NCBI GenBank assembly: GCA_021325145.1
Contig: JAJPHR010000054.1
Span: forward strand, 1-64,000
Origin: Verrucomicrobiota bacterium
GTDB taxonomy: Bacteria > Verrucomicrobiota > Verrucomicrobiia > Limisphaerales > Pedosphaeraceae
Length of the DNA: 64,000 nt
Direction of reading: 5' to 3'
How positions within the stretch are numbered: position 1 is the stretch's first letter; each line of letters begins with the position of its first letter. Shown here one piece after another: positions 26,701-39,539 of this stretch. The notes below the pieces were generated by a model. It saw only the letters and a program-made list of their open reading frames with translations, was not told the origin of the DNA and did not search any database. The position numbers were made by a program, and so were the translations under genes.

Positions 26701-29016
26701 ATGCTCAGAATGACCGTTTCGTCCGTCTGCACAGGGATTGGGTTGCTCCTTATCGGCGCCGCGCAAGCGGCTTTGGCACAGCCCAATGGCGGACTCACAA
26801 GTTCTGCGCCGACCGCGGCGAGCATCGCGCCAGCGGCAATTGTCCAAACGCTGCAACGCGTCGCCGATTGGCAACTGGCGCACCCATCGGCACACAAGCC
26901 GGACGAATGGACCCAGGCCGCGCTTTATACCGGCTTGATGGCGCTGGGCGGGATTTCGGGCGACCAGAAATATCTCGACGCCATGCTCGCCATGGGCGAG
27001 ACGAATCAATGGAAGCCGGCCAGGCGGATGTATGACGCAGATGATTACTGTGTTGGGCAGACGTACGTCGAACTCTACCTTCGTTATGGCGAGAAACGCA
27101 TGATTGCGCCCTTGCGTGAGCGCTTCGACAACATCCTCGCGCATCCGTCGGATATTCAATCGCTCGAATACAGGCCGCGCGAGCGTTCGCGGGAACGTTG
27201 GTGCTGGTGCGACGCGCTGTTCATGGGGCCGCCGACCTGGATCCGCCTGTATCAGGCGACCGGGGATGCGCGCTATCTGGACTTTGCGGTGACCAACTGG
27301 TGGGTGACCTCGGATTACCTTTACGACCAGGACGAGCATCTCTATTTCCGCGACAGCACCTATTTCAACAAGCGCGAAGCGAACGGTAAAAAAGTGTTCT
27401 GGGGTCGTGGCAACGGCTGGGTAATGGCCGGTTTGGTGCGCATGTTGCAGGTCCTGCCGAACAACCATCCGGCCCGCCCGCGTTTCGTGAAACAGTTCCG
27501 CGAAATGGCGGACAAATTGCGCGAATGCCAGCAGCCGGACGGATTGTGGCGCGCCAGCCTGCTCGACCCGGATAGTTATCCGTTGAAGGAAACCAGCAGT
27601 TCGGCTTTCTGCACTTACGCCTTCGCGTGGGGTTTCAATCAGGGATTACTCGATCCAGACAAGTTCGAAGGGGCGATCAACAAGGGCTGGCAGGCCCTCA
27701 TGGAGTGTGTGCAGTCCGACGGCAAGCTGACGCACGTTCAACCCGTGGGCGCGGATCCCAAGAAGTTCGATGAGAACGCCACGGAGACTTACGGTGTAGG
27801 CGCCTTTCTGCTCGCCGGAACCGAGTTTTATCGAATGGCGGTCTTTATGCGGACGCCGGTCCTGCCGATCAAAGTCACCAACCCCTCGGAACTTCACTGC
27901 CGCAACGAAACGGTCGAGCTGGATTGGGGCTCGCTTTATGGCCGGCTGGGCGGGGCGCGTGCGTATCGTCCGCCCACCAAACCCGCCGTCATGGACGGAG
28001 TGTCGGCGCGCATGCTCGATTGCCAGCTTCTTCCCGCGGAGGGCGGAACCGGTTACGGCAAGCTGCTGTTTCAAGTGTCGCTGGCGCCGGGCGAAACGCG
28101 TGTTTATCGGGCTGCTCTCGCGATCGGCTTTCCCACCTTGCCACCGCCGGTCATGAAAACTTATGCCCGGCTCGTTACCGAACGGTTCAACGACATGGCC
28201 TGGGAGAGTGATCGCACAGCTCATCGCATGTACCAGCAGGCGCTGATCAAAGGCGAAGGCACCATCAGCAGCGGCATCGATGTTTGGTCCAAACGCACCC
28301 GCAGTCTGGTCATCGACCGCTGGTATAAAAACGGCGACTACCATAACGACCACGGCGAAGGGATGGACGATTATCGCGTGGGGCGGAGTCGCGGTTGTGG
28401 CGGGCTGGGTATTTGGGACGGCCAGCAACTTTATCCCTCCATCAACTTCAAGGAAGGGCGCGTTTTGGCCACCGGCCCGATTCGTTCCGAGCTTGAATTG
28501 ACGTACGAACCCTGGGAAGCCGGCGGCCGAAAAATTTCGGAAACCAAACGCATCAGCATCGATGCGGGCTCGAACTTCAGCCGCGCGCAGAGCACCTTCA
28601 CCTGTGAAGACAAAACGCCTGTCACCATCGGGGTCGGCATCGCCCAGCGGCCCACGGAAGGAACTGTCACCAAAGATCAGAACGCTGGCTGGGCGGCGTA
28701 CTGGCAACCCGCGGACCATGATCGCGGCAACATTGCCTGCGCGATCATCCTGCCGGGTGGCGTGAAGGAATTCGTCACCGAAAAGGCCAGCTTGCCGGTT
28801 TTGTCCCAGGCTGATCTGGATAAACCTTCGAATGAAGGCGCGCCTCCCGTGGCGAATCTTCTGGCCATCACGCAGGCCCGGGTTGGCGAGCCGTTCGTCT
28901 ATTACCTTGGCGCTGGCTGGAGCCAAAGCGGCGACTTTCCCGACGCGAAAGCATGGGAGACATGCGTCCGCGACTTTGCCGCGCGGTTGAAAGCGCCGCT
29001 GAAGGTGGAGTATTAA
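26701..29016 (+). CDS. Exported GH105 unsaturated rhamnogalacturonyl hydrolase fused to DUF4861
   Basis: A 771-residue exported protein. The signal peptide (core [15 protein letters not shown]) supports the ATG at 26701 over an upstream frame extension. Residues about 35-385 form the alpha6/alpha6 barrel of GH88/GH105 enzymes, which remove unsaturated uronic acid from the end of pectin fragments made by lyases; [12 protein letters not shown] (D112, D114/D115) and [14 protein letters not shown] (D171) hold the expected catalytic aspartates, and [12 protein letters not shown] is also typical. Residues about 390-770 look like DUF4861, with [16 protein letters not shown] and [13 protein letters not shown]105-DUF4861 fusions are known from pectin-degrading Bacteroidetes and Verrucomicrobia. 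It stands alone here, without other polysaccharide genes; eda at 1.6 kb could use the product. Confidence 0.9.
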   Translation: MLRMTVSSVCTGIGLLLIGAAQAALAQPNGGLTSSAPTAASIAPAAIVQTLQRVADWQLAHPSAHKPDEWTQAALYTGLMALGGISGDQKYLDAMLAMGETNQWKPARRMYDADDYCVGQTYVELYLRYGEKRMIAPLRERFDNILAHPSDIQSLEYRPRERSRERWCWCDALFMGPPTWIRLYQATGDARYLDFAVTNWWVTSDYLYDQDEHLYFRDSTYFNKREANGKKVFWGRGNGWVMAGLVRMLQVLPNNHPARPRFVKQFREMADKLRECQQPDGLWRASLLDPDSYPLKETSSSAFCTYAFAWGFNQGLLDPDKFEGAINKGWQALMECVQSDGKLTHVQPVGADPKKFDENATETYGVGAFLLAGTEFYRMAVFMRTPVLPIKVTNPSELHCRNETVELDWGSLYGRLGGARAYRPPTKPAVMDGVSARMLDCQLLPAEGGTGYGKLLFQVSLAPGETRVYRAALAIGFPTLPPPVMKTYARLVTERFNDMAWESDRTAHRMYQQALIKGEGTISSGIDVWSKRTRSLVIDRWYKNGDYHNDHGEGMDDYRVGRSRGCGGLGIWDGQQLYPSINFKEGRVLATGPIRSELELTYEPWEAGGRKISETKRISIDAGSNFSRAQSTFTCEDKTPVTIGVGIAQRPTEGTVTKDQNAGWAAYWQPADHDRGNIACAIILPGGVKEFVTEKASLPVLSQADLDKPSNEGAPPVANLLAITQARVGEPFVYYLGAGWSQSGDFPDAKAWETCVRDFAARLKAPLKVEY

Positions 29017-29071
29017 TCTGAGGAACGGATGGAGCACCAGAAGTCCCGCCGCCTCGCCGAAAGACGACGCT

Positions 29072-30325
29072 GTGTCCAGTTCAAAACCATCCAAACCTGC
29101 TTCGCCCCGCCTCCGGCTGCGTGTTAGCCCCGCGGCTGAGTCCATCTTGCGTTCCGGCCATCCGTGGCTGTTTGCGGACAGCCTTCGGAAGCAGAATCGA
29201 GCCGGTGAACTTGGTGAGTTGGCTGTCATTTACGACCGCAAAGACGAGTTCCTGGCGGTGGGCCTATTCGATCCGGATTCCCCCATCCGCGTGCGCATTC
29301 TCCACGCGGGCAAGCCGCAAACGCTCAATCACGACTGGTGGCAGGCGCGGCTGAATCGGGCGTTCGATTTGCGCCGGGGCCTTTTTGACGAAAAAACCAC
29401 CGGCTACCGCTGCATCAATGGCGAGAGCGATGGCTGGCCCGGCTTCGTGCTGGATCGGTATGACTCGACGTTCGTTCTCAAGCTTTATACCGCCGCCTGG
29501 TTGCCGCGTTTGGAGGAAATCGTTGGCTTTTTGAAAGCTCAAATTTCAAATCGGAAATGGCTGCCGGAGCCGCCATCGCCCCGCCTCGTCCTGCGGCTGA
29601 GCCGGAATATTCAGGATTTGGCCCGCACGCGCTTCCAGCTTGGCGATGGCCAAATCCTCGCCGGCCCGCCGCTGACCGGGCCCGTGGTTTTTCTCGAAAC
29701 CGGTTTGAGTTTTGAGGCGGACGTTCTGCGCGGTCAAAAGACCGGCTTCTTCCTCGATCAACGCGAAAACCGGCGCACAGTCGAAACCCTGGCCCGCGGG
29801 CGGAAAGTGCTCAATGCCTTCAGCTTTTCCGGCGGCTTCTCGCTCTACGCGGCGCGCGGCGGAGCGCAGTCCGTGACCGATCTCGACATCAGCACGCACG
29901 CGCTCGAAAACGCGAACCGGAATTTCAGGTTGAACGAAGCCGATCCCGCCATTGCGCGATGTCCGCACGAAACCATCCAGGCCGACACCTTTCAATGGCT
30001 CGAGACAAGCCGAGACCAGTTCGATCTCATCATTCTGGATCCACCTTCGCTTGCGAAACGCGAATCCGAACGCGCCGGCGCCATCGGAGCCTATGGGCGA
30101 TTGGCCGCGCTGGGAATGAGCCGCCTTTCCCGCGATGGCATTTTGGTGGCTGCTTCCTGTTCCGCGCATGTCACCGCGGCGGAATTCTTCGAAGCCGTAC
30201 GCCAGTCGGCGGCCAGAAGCGGACGGAGATTCACCGAATTGCAAACCACGCGCCACGCTCCCGATCATCCGGCGAAATTCAAGGAAGCGGAATACCTTAA
30301 GACCATTTACCTCTCGCTCGCCTGA
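29072..30325 (+). CDS. rlmI: RlmI-like 23S rRNA (cytosine-5-)-methyltransferase
   Basis: A 417-residue class I SAM-dependent methyltransferase with an N-terminal PUA-like domain. Residues about 10-90 ([22 protein letters not shown]) fit the PUA part and [21 protein letters not shown] the central EEHD-like part. The Rossmann core has [20 protein letters not shown], and the catalytic motifs are [10 protein letters not shown] and the cysteine in AASCSAHV. RlmI methylates C1962 of 23S rRNA; RlmK has a similar layout, so the exact target is inferred. The start is GTG at 29072, 55 bp after the GH105 gene. It is followed closely by the convergent PagL-like gene. Confidence 0.9.
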   Translation: MSSSKPSKPASPRLRLRVSPAAESILRSGHPWLFADSLRKQNRAGELGELAVIYDRKDEFLAVGLFDPDSPIRVRILHAGKPQTLNHDWWQARLNRAFDLRRGLFDEKTTGYRCINGESDGWPGFVLDRYDSTFVLKLYTAAWLPRLEEIVGFLKAQISNRKWLPEPPSPRLVLRLSRNIQDLARTRFQLGDGQILAGPPLTGPVVFLETGLSFEADVLRGQKTGFFLDQRENRRTVETLARGRKVLNAFSFSGGFSLYAARGGAQSVTDLDISTHALENANRNFRLNEADPAIARCPHETIQADTFQWLETSRDQFDLIILDPPSLAKRESERAGAIGAYGRLAALGMSRLSRDGILVAASCSAHVTAAEFFEAVRQSAARSGRRFTELQTTRHAPDHPAKFKEAEYLKTIYLSLA

Positions 30326-30331
30326 CCGCTC

Positions 30332-31027
30332 TCAGAAGAACCAGCTTACCCCGGCTTCGAACATATTCACGTTCACGCCCAGGTTGGGAGAGCGGATGCG
30401 CGCGTTGGAAAGGTGCAGCAAACGGTATTGGAAAGTGAGCGCCGCATTCCGCCGGAAAAAATAATGCACGCCCAATCCCCCCTGCACATTAAATTCAAAC
30501 GTGGTGCTCAGGTCGGGTCCGCCGATGTCCGTTCCCCCAGCCCCGGCGCCGAGTTGTGCGAAGGGAACGCAAGGCGTACCGGTGGCAAAGTTGTACCTCA
30601 ACAGGGCTGCGCCTTCCGCCACCCAAGCCCGGCGCGGATTAACCTGTTCACCGCCGAACACCTGGCCGAGCAACTCAACATTGCCGCGATACCAATGATC
30701 CTCGCCCAACACACCGGTAAGCATCCAACCGTAATTCAGCGTGCCCAGGGCCAGGTCATGCGCCTGTGAACTGCCGAATGCCGCCATTCCCAGGCCAAAT
30801 CCGGCAGTCAACCCCAACTCGTGCGCTCCGCGCTGAAAGCCATCTCCCACGTCACCCGCCCAAAGGGATTTGTCCGGCGGCGGCGAAGTCAATTGTGAAT
30901 TCGAGTCCTGGCGCAGCCGGATTTCATTTTCTCCGGCGCTTACTCCAGTATCCGCCGCGTTGCTCCGCAGACTTCCGAAACCGATGCCCGCGACCAAAAC
31001 TAAAAACCAACTCAGCCATTTCCCCAT
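30332..31027 (-). CDS. pagL: PagL-like lipid A 3-O-deacylase
   Basis: A 231-residue outer-membrane protein. The start MGKWLSWFL gives a good signal peptide and has an AGCAGG ribosome site upstream. The mature part alternates as an 8-stranded barrel and ends in the aromatic residues SWFF, as outer-membrane proteins do. Near the end is LLHLSNA, with H205 and S207 matching the His-x-Ser pair of PagL; E224 may be the third catalytic residue. PagL removes the 3-position acyl chain of lipid A, softening its recognition by host immunity and changing the membrane. The protein is longer than the Pseudomonas enzyme, with about 45 extra residues after the signal. It converges on the rlmI gene. Confidence 0.85.
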   Translation of the reverse strand: MGKWLSWFLVLVAGIGFGSLRSNAADTGVSAGENEIRLRQDSNSQLTSPPPDKSLWAGDVGDGFQRGAHELGLTAGFGLGMAAFGSSQAHDLALGTLNYGWMLTGVLGEDHWYRGNVELLGQVFGGEQVNPRRAWVAEGAALLRYNFATGTPCVPFAQLGAGAGGTDIGGPDLSTTFEFNVQGGLGVHYFFRRNAALTFQYRLLHLSNARIRSPNLGVNVNMFEAGVSWFF

Positions 31028-32614
<1,587 letters not shown>

Positions 32615-32645
32615 GAAGCTCCTGGTAATTGAGTTTTGGAATGTG

Positions 32646-32680
32646 AACGGCGGTCCAGCAATGGACCGCCGTTTTGCTTT
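32646..32680 (+). terminator. Rho-independent terminator of gap
   Basis: AACGGCGGTCC (32646-32656) pairs perfectly with GGACCGCCGTT (32663-32673) around a 6-base loop and is followed by TTGCTTT. It lies 31 bp after the gap stop codon. Confidence 0.85.
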
Positions 32681-32831
32681 GCCAACCAAACAAAAGCTCA
32701 TTGCAGCCATTGCGACGACGGGATAAAATCCATTTCGAATGAGCAGGCTGCCTGGCCTTTCTCCGGGACGGCTGGAGTGAGGGTGATTGACTGATGGAAC
32801 CTTGTCTTGATTACAAACGTTGATTGATGTC

Positions 32832-33269
32832 ATGGACGCATTTCTCCAAGCCGCAATTGAAGAAGCCAAAAAGGGCCTGGCCGAGGGCGGCATCCCGATT
32901 GGTTCGGTGCTGGTGTGCGACGGAAGAATCATCGGGCGCGGCCACAATCAGCGGGTGCAAAATGGCAGTGTGATCCACCACGCGGAAATGAACTGCCTGG
33001 AAAATGCAGGCCGGCTCCCGGCGTCCGTTTACGCCAAGTGCATGCTCTACTCGACCCTTTCCCCCTGCCCGATGTGCAGTGGCGCGGCGCTGCTTTACAA
33101 GATTCCGCGCATCATCGTGGGAGAAAACATCACTTTTCAGGGGCCGGAAGAGTATGTGCGCTCTCAAGGTGTCAAAGTGGAAGTTCTGCAAAACGCCGAA
33201 TGCATCCAGTTGATGCGGGATTTCATCGCTGCAAAACCGCAGCTTTGGAACGAAGATATCGGCGTCTGA
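32832..33269 (+). CDS. Cytosine deaminase, Fcy1 type
   Basis: A 145-residue zinc-dependent deaminase. The zinc and proton-shuttle residues are in HAEMNCLENAGRL and TLSPCPMCSGAALL. The C-terminal half (IPRIIVGENITFQGPEEYV and RPQxWNEDIG-like end KPQLWNEDIGV) follows the yeast cytosine deaminase Fcy1 much more closely than tRNA adenosine deaminase TadA or the large CodA enzyme. It would convert cytosine to uracil in pyrimidine salvage. The ATG at 32832 is chosen; the frame continues four codons up to a TTG. It is not linked to other salvage genes. TadA is the main alternative, but the WNEDIG end argues against it. Confidence 0.85.
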   Translation: MDAFLQAAIEEAKKGLAEGGIPIGSVLVCDGRIIGRGHNQRVQNGSVIHHAEMNCLENAGRLPASVYAKCMLYSTLSPCPMCSGAALLYKIPRIIVGENITFQGPEEYVRSQGVKVEVLQNAECIQLMRDFIAAKPQLWNEDIGV

Positions 33270-33316
33270 CCTTATTTTTCCGCTGGGCTGGGCTGGCCGG
33301 TTAATTCCCGTGAGGC

Positions 33317-33391
33317 GGTAGGGCGTGGCAATCCTCTGCCCGCCGTCCATTCGCATACCCAACGCAGCGCGCACGGAGTGGCGCGCCCGCC
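33317..33391 (+). repeat. REP-like element, diverged copy with insertion
   Basis: Begins GGTAGGGCGTGGCAATCCTC and carries CTGCCCGCC and GCGCGCACGGAGTGGCGCGC as in the 8625-8681 copy. An extra segment of about 18 bases lies between the two inner arms, and the right end reads CCCGCC where copy 1 has CTACC, so the closing stem is lost. Confidence 0.65.
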
Positions 33392-33481
33392 TAAAAAATG
33401 GCCCCTCAGGAGACGCCATTTCGGTAGCAACAAACAAAATGCAGGATTGCCAAACGGGGCGATTCTGTTCCATAATATGGC

Positions 33482-34189
33482 GTGACCCTGGAATGTTCCC
33501 AAAAGGAGTCGCAGGGAGATAAACCGGCCAACTTTCGCTGCTTCTTCCGGCTGGCGGTTCGGCAACGGTCGGGACCGTTGCACTCGCGTTCCTTGTCCCG
33601 GATGGGCGGCGGCTTCTCCCTGCTGGAACTCCTTATTGTCGTGGCATTGATCTTCGTGCTGGTCACCTTGTATTTGGGCGGGGGCAACAAGGGTTATCAG
33701 CTCAAGCAGATCGCCAATTGCGGGAAGAATCTCCAGAATGTGTACGTCGCGCTCAAAACCTATTCGATGGACAACCACGACCAGCTTCCGAGCGTTCCTG
33801 GCGCCAGCACGTCCGAAGCGCCGCTTAGCCAGTTAGTGCCGCGTTCCACCACCGGCACGGAGTTTTTCACCTGCCCGGGCAGCAAGGACAGCCGGTTGCC
33901 GGATGCCCAGCCGTTTGCGAGCCGCAAGATCAGTTACGCCTACTACATGGGCCGCACACTGAACGACGGCGCCGACCAGCCGCTGTTGTCGGACCGGCAG
34001 GTCAATACGAATTCCAAGCAAGTGGGCGAGATTTTGTTTTCCCGTGACGGCAAAAAGCCCGGGAACAATCACAAGCAGTACGGCGGGAACGTGGCGTTTT
34101 GTGATGGAAACATCCAGGCAAGCCCGGCCCAATCCGCTTTTGTTTTGACTAATACTCCGAAGGTGGTTCTGTTGAACCCCAAACCCTGA
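33482..34189 (+). CDS. Type II secretion / type IV pilin-like pseudopilin
   Basis: A prepilin-like protein with the N-methylation motif GGGFSLLELLIVVALIFVLV: cleavage after G, then F with glutamate at +5. The globular part has the Verrucomicrobial pseudopilin features NCGKNLQNVYVALKTYSMDN (start of the helix-sheet domain) and a late VAFCDGNIQ motif resembling the H-X9-DG tail. The start is uncertain. GTG at 33482 gives a 44-residue leader; TTG at 33578 gives 12 residues with two arginines; the ATG at 33602 leaves only MGGG. Long leaders are common in this phylum. The next gene starts 2 bp downstream, so the pair is an operon. No other pilus or secretion gene is in the window. Confidence 0.85.
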   Translation: MTLECSQKESQGDKPANFRCFFRLAVRQRSGPLHSRSLSRMGGGFSLLELLIVVALIFVLVTLYLGGGNKGYQLKQIANCGKNLQNVYVALKTYSMDNHDQLPSVPGASTSEAPLSQLVPRSTTGTEFFTCPGSKDSRLPDAQPFASRKISYAYYMGRTLNDGADQPLLSDRQVNTNSKQVGEILFSRDGKKPGNNHKQYGGNVAFCDGNIQASPAQSAFVLTNTPKVVLLNPKP

Positions 34190-34191
34190 AC

Positions 34192-36747
34192 ATGAATGTA
34201 AAAATCCAATGCGGCTGCGGGACTAAATTCGCTTTCGACGTCGAGCCGGTGAACGGGCGGATGCCGGTGAACGTGAATTGCCCCGGTTGCAACAACAGCG
34301 CCCTCGAATTGGCCAATGCGGAGATCCAGCGGCAATTGGCGTCCTCGGCGGCAGTAGCGGTCGCCCTGCCGGCACCGACGCCAACACCAGTTCCAGCGCC
34401 TGCCCCCGCGGACTCAAGTTCCTCGGGCGCGGTTCGTATAGCGATCCCTTCAAGACCTGCGCCTGCGACTCCGGCCCCGGTTGCGCCAGCGCCACCACCT
34501 CCGGCCACGCCTGCCCCGGTGGCTATGGCGACTGTTTCGGTCAGTCCGGCTCCGGCGCCCGTCCGGGTTCCGAGCGCGCCCAAACCGCCGCAGCAAAGTT
34601 CATTGCGCATCTCCGGTGGGAGCGCGCACGCCGCGCCGGCTGCGGCTCCCGTGCCATCCCCGGGCGCAAACGCCCCGGACGAAGGCGGCCTTTGCCCAAA
34701 ACACAAAACCGAACCGGCCGTCGAAACCTGCCGGGTCTGCGGCAAACCGATTTGCCCGAAGTGCATGGAGCAGTTTGGTTATGTCTGCTCGGTTTATTGC
34801 CGCCAGCAAGCCGAGGCCAAGCGCATCAAGATTCCCGTCTATGCCCACCAAAAGACCGTCGTGCAATTCCGGACCTCGGCCAAGACCAAACGACTGGTTC
34901 TGGCGGGCTTCGCGTTCGCGGCCATGCTGCTTGGACTTTGGTTTTGGTACGCCTGGTTCGCTCGCGATCCCAAACTGGTTTATTCCATCCCGATTGTCCG
35001 ATCCGATTCCATGCTCGACAAATTTTCCAAACCGGATGATTTCTACGAGTTGATCGGCCCGAACCAGTTGCTTTCAGTGAAAGACAAGCAGCTCGCGCTC
35101 ATGGACGTGATGCAGAAGAAACAGCTTTGGTCGGTGCGTTTGCAGACCGATGCGGAAGAAGCCGCGATCAAAGCCGCCCGGGCAAAAAACGAGGAGGCCA
35201 TGAAACGAACCGCCAAGAATCCCAATGCGGAACCGTTGCTGGACCCGCTCGGCTTCGAGAGCGATTACCTCTACTCTCGTCCGCAGGTCATCACCACTTC
35301 CAACGACATCTGGCTCGTGCTCTCCGATCGCATGCGCCGATTCGACCGGCAAACAGGCGCCACCAAGGAAATCCCCGTCAAGGACAAAATCAAAAGCATC
35401 GAACGCGGCGAAGATACACTCCTGGTTGTCACCGAAGAGTTATCCGGACGCCAGGTGCTCACCCAGATCACCTTCCCGGACGCCACCACGCAAACCGAAG
35501 AAATAGTTCCAGCCCGGGTCAAGCCGCAGGACCTGATCGCGAAGCCCGGCGCTAAAACACCCGGCAAACCCGCCGCGACCACCGCCAAGCCGGCGGACCG
35601 AACGGCCAAAGCGCTGGCCAAAAACACACCGCCGCCCTCCCAGCAGCGAACCGCTGACTCCGAGGACAAGCTGCCCGCAAACCAACTGAAAAACAGCGCG
35701 CAGGACGTGGCCAACCGCGCCGCCGCCGCAAGCGCCGGGAATGATGATGAAAATGGCGGCGACATCTCCGGGGACATATTCCTGGCGGATCGGGCGAGAT
35801 ACATTCCCACCGGGGCCAACGCAGTCCAATTCACCACCAAACTCATCGAACGCAACATTATTTCACACGAAGCCATGAAGCCCAAGGGCAAGTCGATCCT
35901 CGAGAGCGATCATTTGACCGCCGGCCAAAGCCTCGATGTCGCGCAGGAAATGATGAACGACTCCCAACGCGAACGAACCGGCGGCAAGGAACTGGAGGAT
36001 GTCAGCCGCTACCAGGTCACCCTGCACCGCCGCCTGGCCGGAAACCTCCCGGACTGGGTCGGCGAAGTCACCGGCCCGCCGCAATTCATTCCCCTCAAGA
36101 CGGTGGATGTCGTCGCTGCGGGAAATTCCCTGCTCGTTTTCGACAAGAACAACAAGAAACTTTGGGAGGCAAAACTGACCTACACCATTCCGCATCGTTC
36201 TTATTTCGAGGAGGATTACAGCCCTTGCCTGGAAACCAGGGATGCGTTGTACGTCGCGGATAAAGGCATTCTCACCCGCTACGATCTCTCCACGGGCAAC
36301 CCCATCTGGCGCATGAACAGCGTTGGCATTTCACGCATCCAGCAGGACCACACCGGGCAGCTTTACGTCAACAGCACCACTGCGACGCCGGATTCGATCC
36401 AATACTCGCAACAGATCAATATCATGAACAAAATCCACCCGGTCATCCTCAAGGTGGACCAGAAGACCGGCAAAGTGCTGTGGCGCTTGCAGTCGATGGG
36501 CGACGATTGCCGCATCTCCGGCAAGTTCGTCTATACGACCATGGTTTCGCAGACGGTGGCGTGGTTAAAGTTGGAAGAGGGACCGGACACGCACTACAAC
36601 CTTTATCTCATCAGTCCCTCGGGCGGCAGCCCGATCTGGAATTATCACGTCGGCAACCACCACGTCATCCGGACCGACATCCAAAACAACTGGATCATGC
36701 TGCATCTCGACGATGAAGTGCGGGTGCTGAAGTTCTTTTCGCTGTGA
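34192..36747 (+). CDS. Zinc-ribbon / B-box / membrane / PQQ-like propeller protein
   Basis: An 851-residue protein of unknown function with a readable layout. Residues 1-35 form a zinc ribbon (C7, C9, C30, C33). About 45-160 is an Ala/Pro-rich linker. About 167-204 is a second cysteine cluster, CPKHKTEP then CRVCGKPICPKC and CSVYC, spaced like a B-box zinc finger. One membrane helix lies at 233-258. The remainder would be periplasmic: a charged region (about 420-530), then repeats such as ALYVADKGILTRYDLSTGNP and VILKVDQKTGKVLWRLQS that look like PQQ/WD-type propeller blades. The C-terminus ends in a hydrophobic strand. It begins 2 bp after the pseudopilin gene. It may link a cytoplasmic zinc domain to an outside sensor, but no partner is known. 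Confidence 0.8.
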   Translation: MNVKIQCGCGTKFAFDVEPVNGRMPVNVNCPGCNNSALELANAEIQRQLASSAAVAVALPAPTPTPVPAPAPADSSSSGAVRIAIPSRPAPATPAPVAPAPPPPATPAPVAMATVSVSPAPAPVRVPSAPKPPQQSSLRISGGSAHAAPAAAPVPSPGANAPDEGGLCPKHKTEPAVETCRVCGKPICPKCMEQFGYVCSVYCRQQAEAKRIKIPVYAHQKTVVQFRTSAKTKRLVLAGFAFAAMLLGLWFWYAWFARDPKLVYSIPIVRSDSMLDKFSKPDDFYELIGPNQLLSVKDKQLALMDVMQKKQLWSVRLQTDAEEAAIKAARAKNEEAMKRTAKNPNAEPLLDPLGFESDYLYSRPQVITTSNDIWLVLSDRMRRFDRQTGATKEIPVKDKIKSIERGEDTLLVVTEELSGRQVLTQITFPDATTQTEEIVPARVKPQDLIAKPGAKTPGKPAATTAKPADRTAKALAKNTPPPSQQRTADSEDKLPANQLKNSAQDVANRAAAASAGNDDENGGDISGDIFLADRARYIPTGANAVQFTTKLIERNIISHEAMKPKGKSILESDHLTAGQSLDVAQEMMNDSQRERTGGKELEDVSRYQVTLHRRLAGNLPDWVGEVTGPPQFIPLKTVDVVAAGNSLLVFDKNNKKLWEAKLTYTIPHRSYFEEDYSPCLETRDALYVADKGILTRYDLSTGNPIWRMNSVGISRIQQDHTGQLYVNSTTATPDSIQYSQQINIMNKIHPVILKVDQKTGKVLWRLQSMGDDCRISGKFVYTTMVSQTVAWLKLEEGPDTHYNLYLISPSGGSPIWNYHVGNHHVIRTDIQNNWIMLHLDDEVRVLKFFSL

Positions 36748-36785
36748 CCGGCACTTTCGGCGTCTCGAACGGCAATCGCCGTGCC

Positions 36786-38081
<1,296 letters not shown>

Positions 38082-38093
38082 GGTGATCCCTGA

Positions 38094-38735
38094 TTATTCT
38101 TTTTTGTCCGCGAGACTCGTGGCGCGCTCGGCCAGGCCCGGAATTTCCTTGCGCGATTGCACCACATCATCCACCAGGCCGTAAGCCTTCGCTTCGTCGG
38201 CGCTCATGAAGTTGTCGCGGTCGCAATCTTTTTCCACCTGGTCGATCGAACGGCCGGTGTGCTTGGAAATGATGCCGTTGAGCCGCTGCTTCAATTTCAG
38301 CATGTACTTGACGCGGATTTCCACGTCGCTCGCCGGGCCTTCCGCGCCGCCGAGCACCTGGTGGATCATGATGTTCGAGTTCGGCAGGGCGTACCGCTTG
38401 CCCTTGGTCCCGCCGCACAGCAGGACCGCGCCCATGCTGGCCGCCTGCCCGATGCAATACGTGTTCACATCGCAGGTCAGAAACTGCATGGTGTCGTAAA
38501 TCGCCAGCCCGGCCGTCACGCTGCCGCCCGGCGAGTTGATGTAAAGATGAATGTCTTTTTTCGGCTCGTGCATTTGCAGGAACAGCAATTGCGCGATGAT
38601 CAGATTGGCCACCATGTCATCGACCGGTGTGCCCAAAAAAACGATGCGGTCCACCAGCAGGCGTGAGTAAATGTCGTAACCACGCTCACCCCGCCCGGTC
38701 TGCTCGACTACCATCGGAACAAGAAAGTTTTGCAT
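38094..38735 (-). CDS. clpP: ATP-dependent Clp protease proteolytic subunit ClpP
   Basis: A 213-residue serine protease that forms the 14-mer chamber used by ClpX and ClpA. The catalytic triad is S100 in [10 protein letters not shown]125 in IMIHQVLGG and D174 in DRDNFMSA, each three residues later than in E. coli. [12 protein letters not shown] is chosen as the start because the short N-terminal leader fits the family; the frame is open 20 codons further up. First gene of the clpP-clpX operon; the usual tig gene upstream is absent. Confidence 0.97.
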   Translation of the reverse strand: MQNFLVPMVVEQTGRGERGYDIYSRLLVDRIVFLGTPVDDMVANLIIAQLLFLQMHEPKKDIHLYINSPGGSVTAGLAIYDTMQFLTCDVNTYCIGQAASMGAVLLCGGTKGKRYALPNSNIMIHQVLGGAEGPASDVEIRVKYMLKLKQRLNGIISKHTGRSIDQVEKDCDRDNFMSADEAKAYGLVDDVVQSRKEIPGLAERATSLADKKE

Positions 38736-38957
38736 ATCAATATTATCGATTCTGACGCGCAACCTAATGGACGCAACCGCACGCGTCAAGCACACGTAAT
38801 CACCCCGTCAACGCGGAGCGCAGAGCTCCAGCTCTGCGTGAACATATAATGCCCAAGTCGGGATGCCGCAAGGTCCGTGCCGCATTCAATCGCCCAATCG
38901 AAATTTCGGAGAGAGGCGGCCAAATCGTGCGCCCGTCCCGCCGGAGGCGGCAGCGCT

Positions 38958-38977
38958 CCCTACCACTGGTGGTAGGG
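38958..38977. repeat. GGTAGGG palindrome
   Basis: CCCTACCACTGGTGGTAGGG is a 20-base palindrome with 9-bp arms. The arm is the same GGTAGGG word that ends the 57-bp three-arm element. Confidence 0.6.
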
Positions 38978-39196
38978 CCGGAACGCGCCCACCACATCGC
39001 AGGTATTTTGGTTTGTTTCATCTTCCTTCGGTTTGTTCCGCCCCAAAGCCGGGGCATGCCACTCCGCGCGCCGATGCAACCCACCCCTGCCGTTGCCAGC
39101 CATTTGAAGCAAGTCTTGGCGCAGGCGGCAGACTCATCTCGGCACGCCGTTTTTGATTTTTGAGGTCGGACTAAGTCGGACTAACCCGGATTTAGC

Positions 39197-39222
39197 TTAA
39201 TTTGGTTTAATTTACTTTAATT
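39197..39222 (+). repeat. AT-rich direct repeat, copy 2
   Basis: Identical over 26 bases to 8460-8485, in the same orientation. Confidence 0.7.
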
Positions 39223-39539
39223 TTTCCGCCCCGCAGGTTTAATTTTGCCTCTTCCACGCCGCCATCCTGACCGGGATATGAAATCCAATGCCCGTTGCCC
39301 CGCCAGCCCGGCGCCTCGCATCGTGCATTTTGCATCCCGGAACATTGATCCAGCCCGGGACCTTGTCAACATTTTTATTTAGATTTATCAAGCCAAGAGA
39401 GCGCCCATTTGTCTCGTCGCCGCTTCCGACCGAGCGAAGGCGGAAGCGCAGCGTCAGGCGGCGGAACGAATCGCCCGCTCGCACATCTGGTCCGCGTAAT
39501 TTTCGTGCCTTCCCGCGCTCAGTCTGCTAGGCTCCGCTC

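Larger units (their letters stand above)
38736..39539. other. Long repeat-bearing intergenic region between clpP and the VOC gene
   Basis: About 800 bp between divergent genes with no supportable frame. It holds a perfect palindrome at 38958-38977, the second AT-rich repeat at 39197-39222, and a GTCGGACTAAGTCGGACTAA direct repeat at about 39166-39185. The regions near both ends should hold the clpP promoter and the VOC promoter, but none stands out. Confidence 0.5.
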
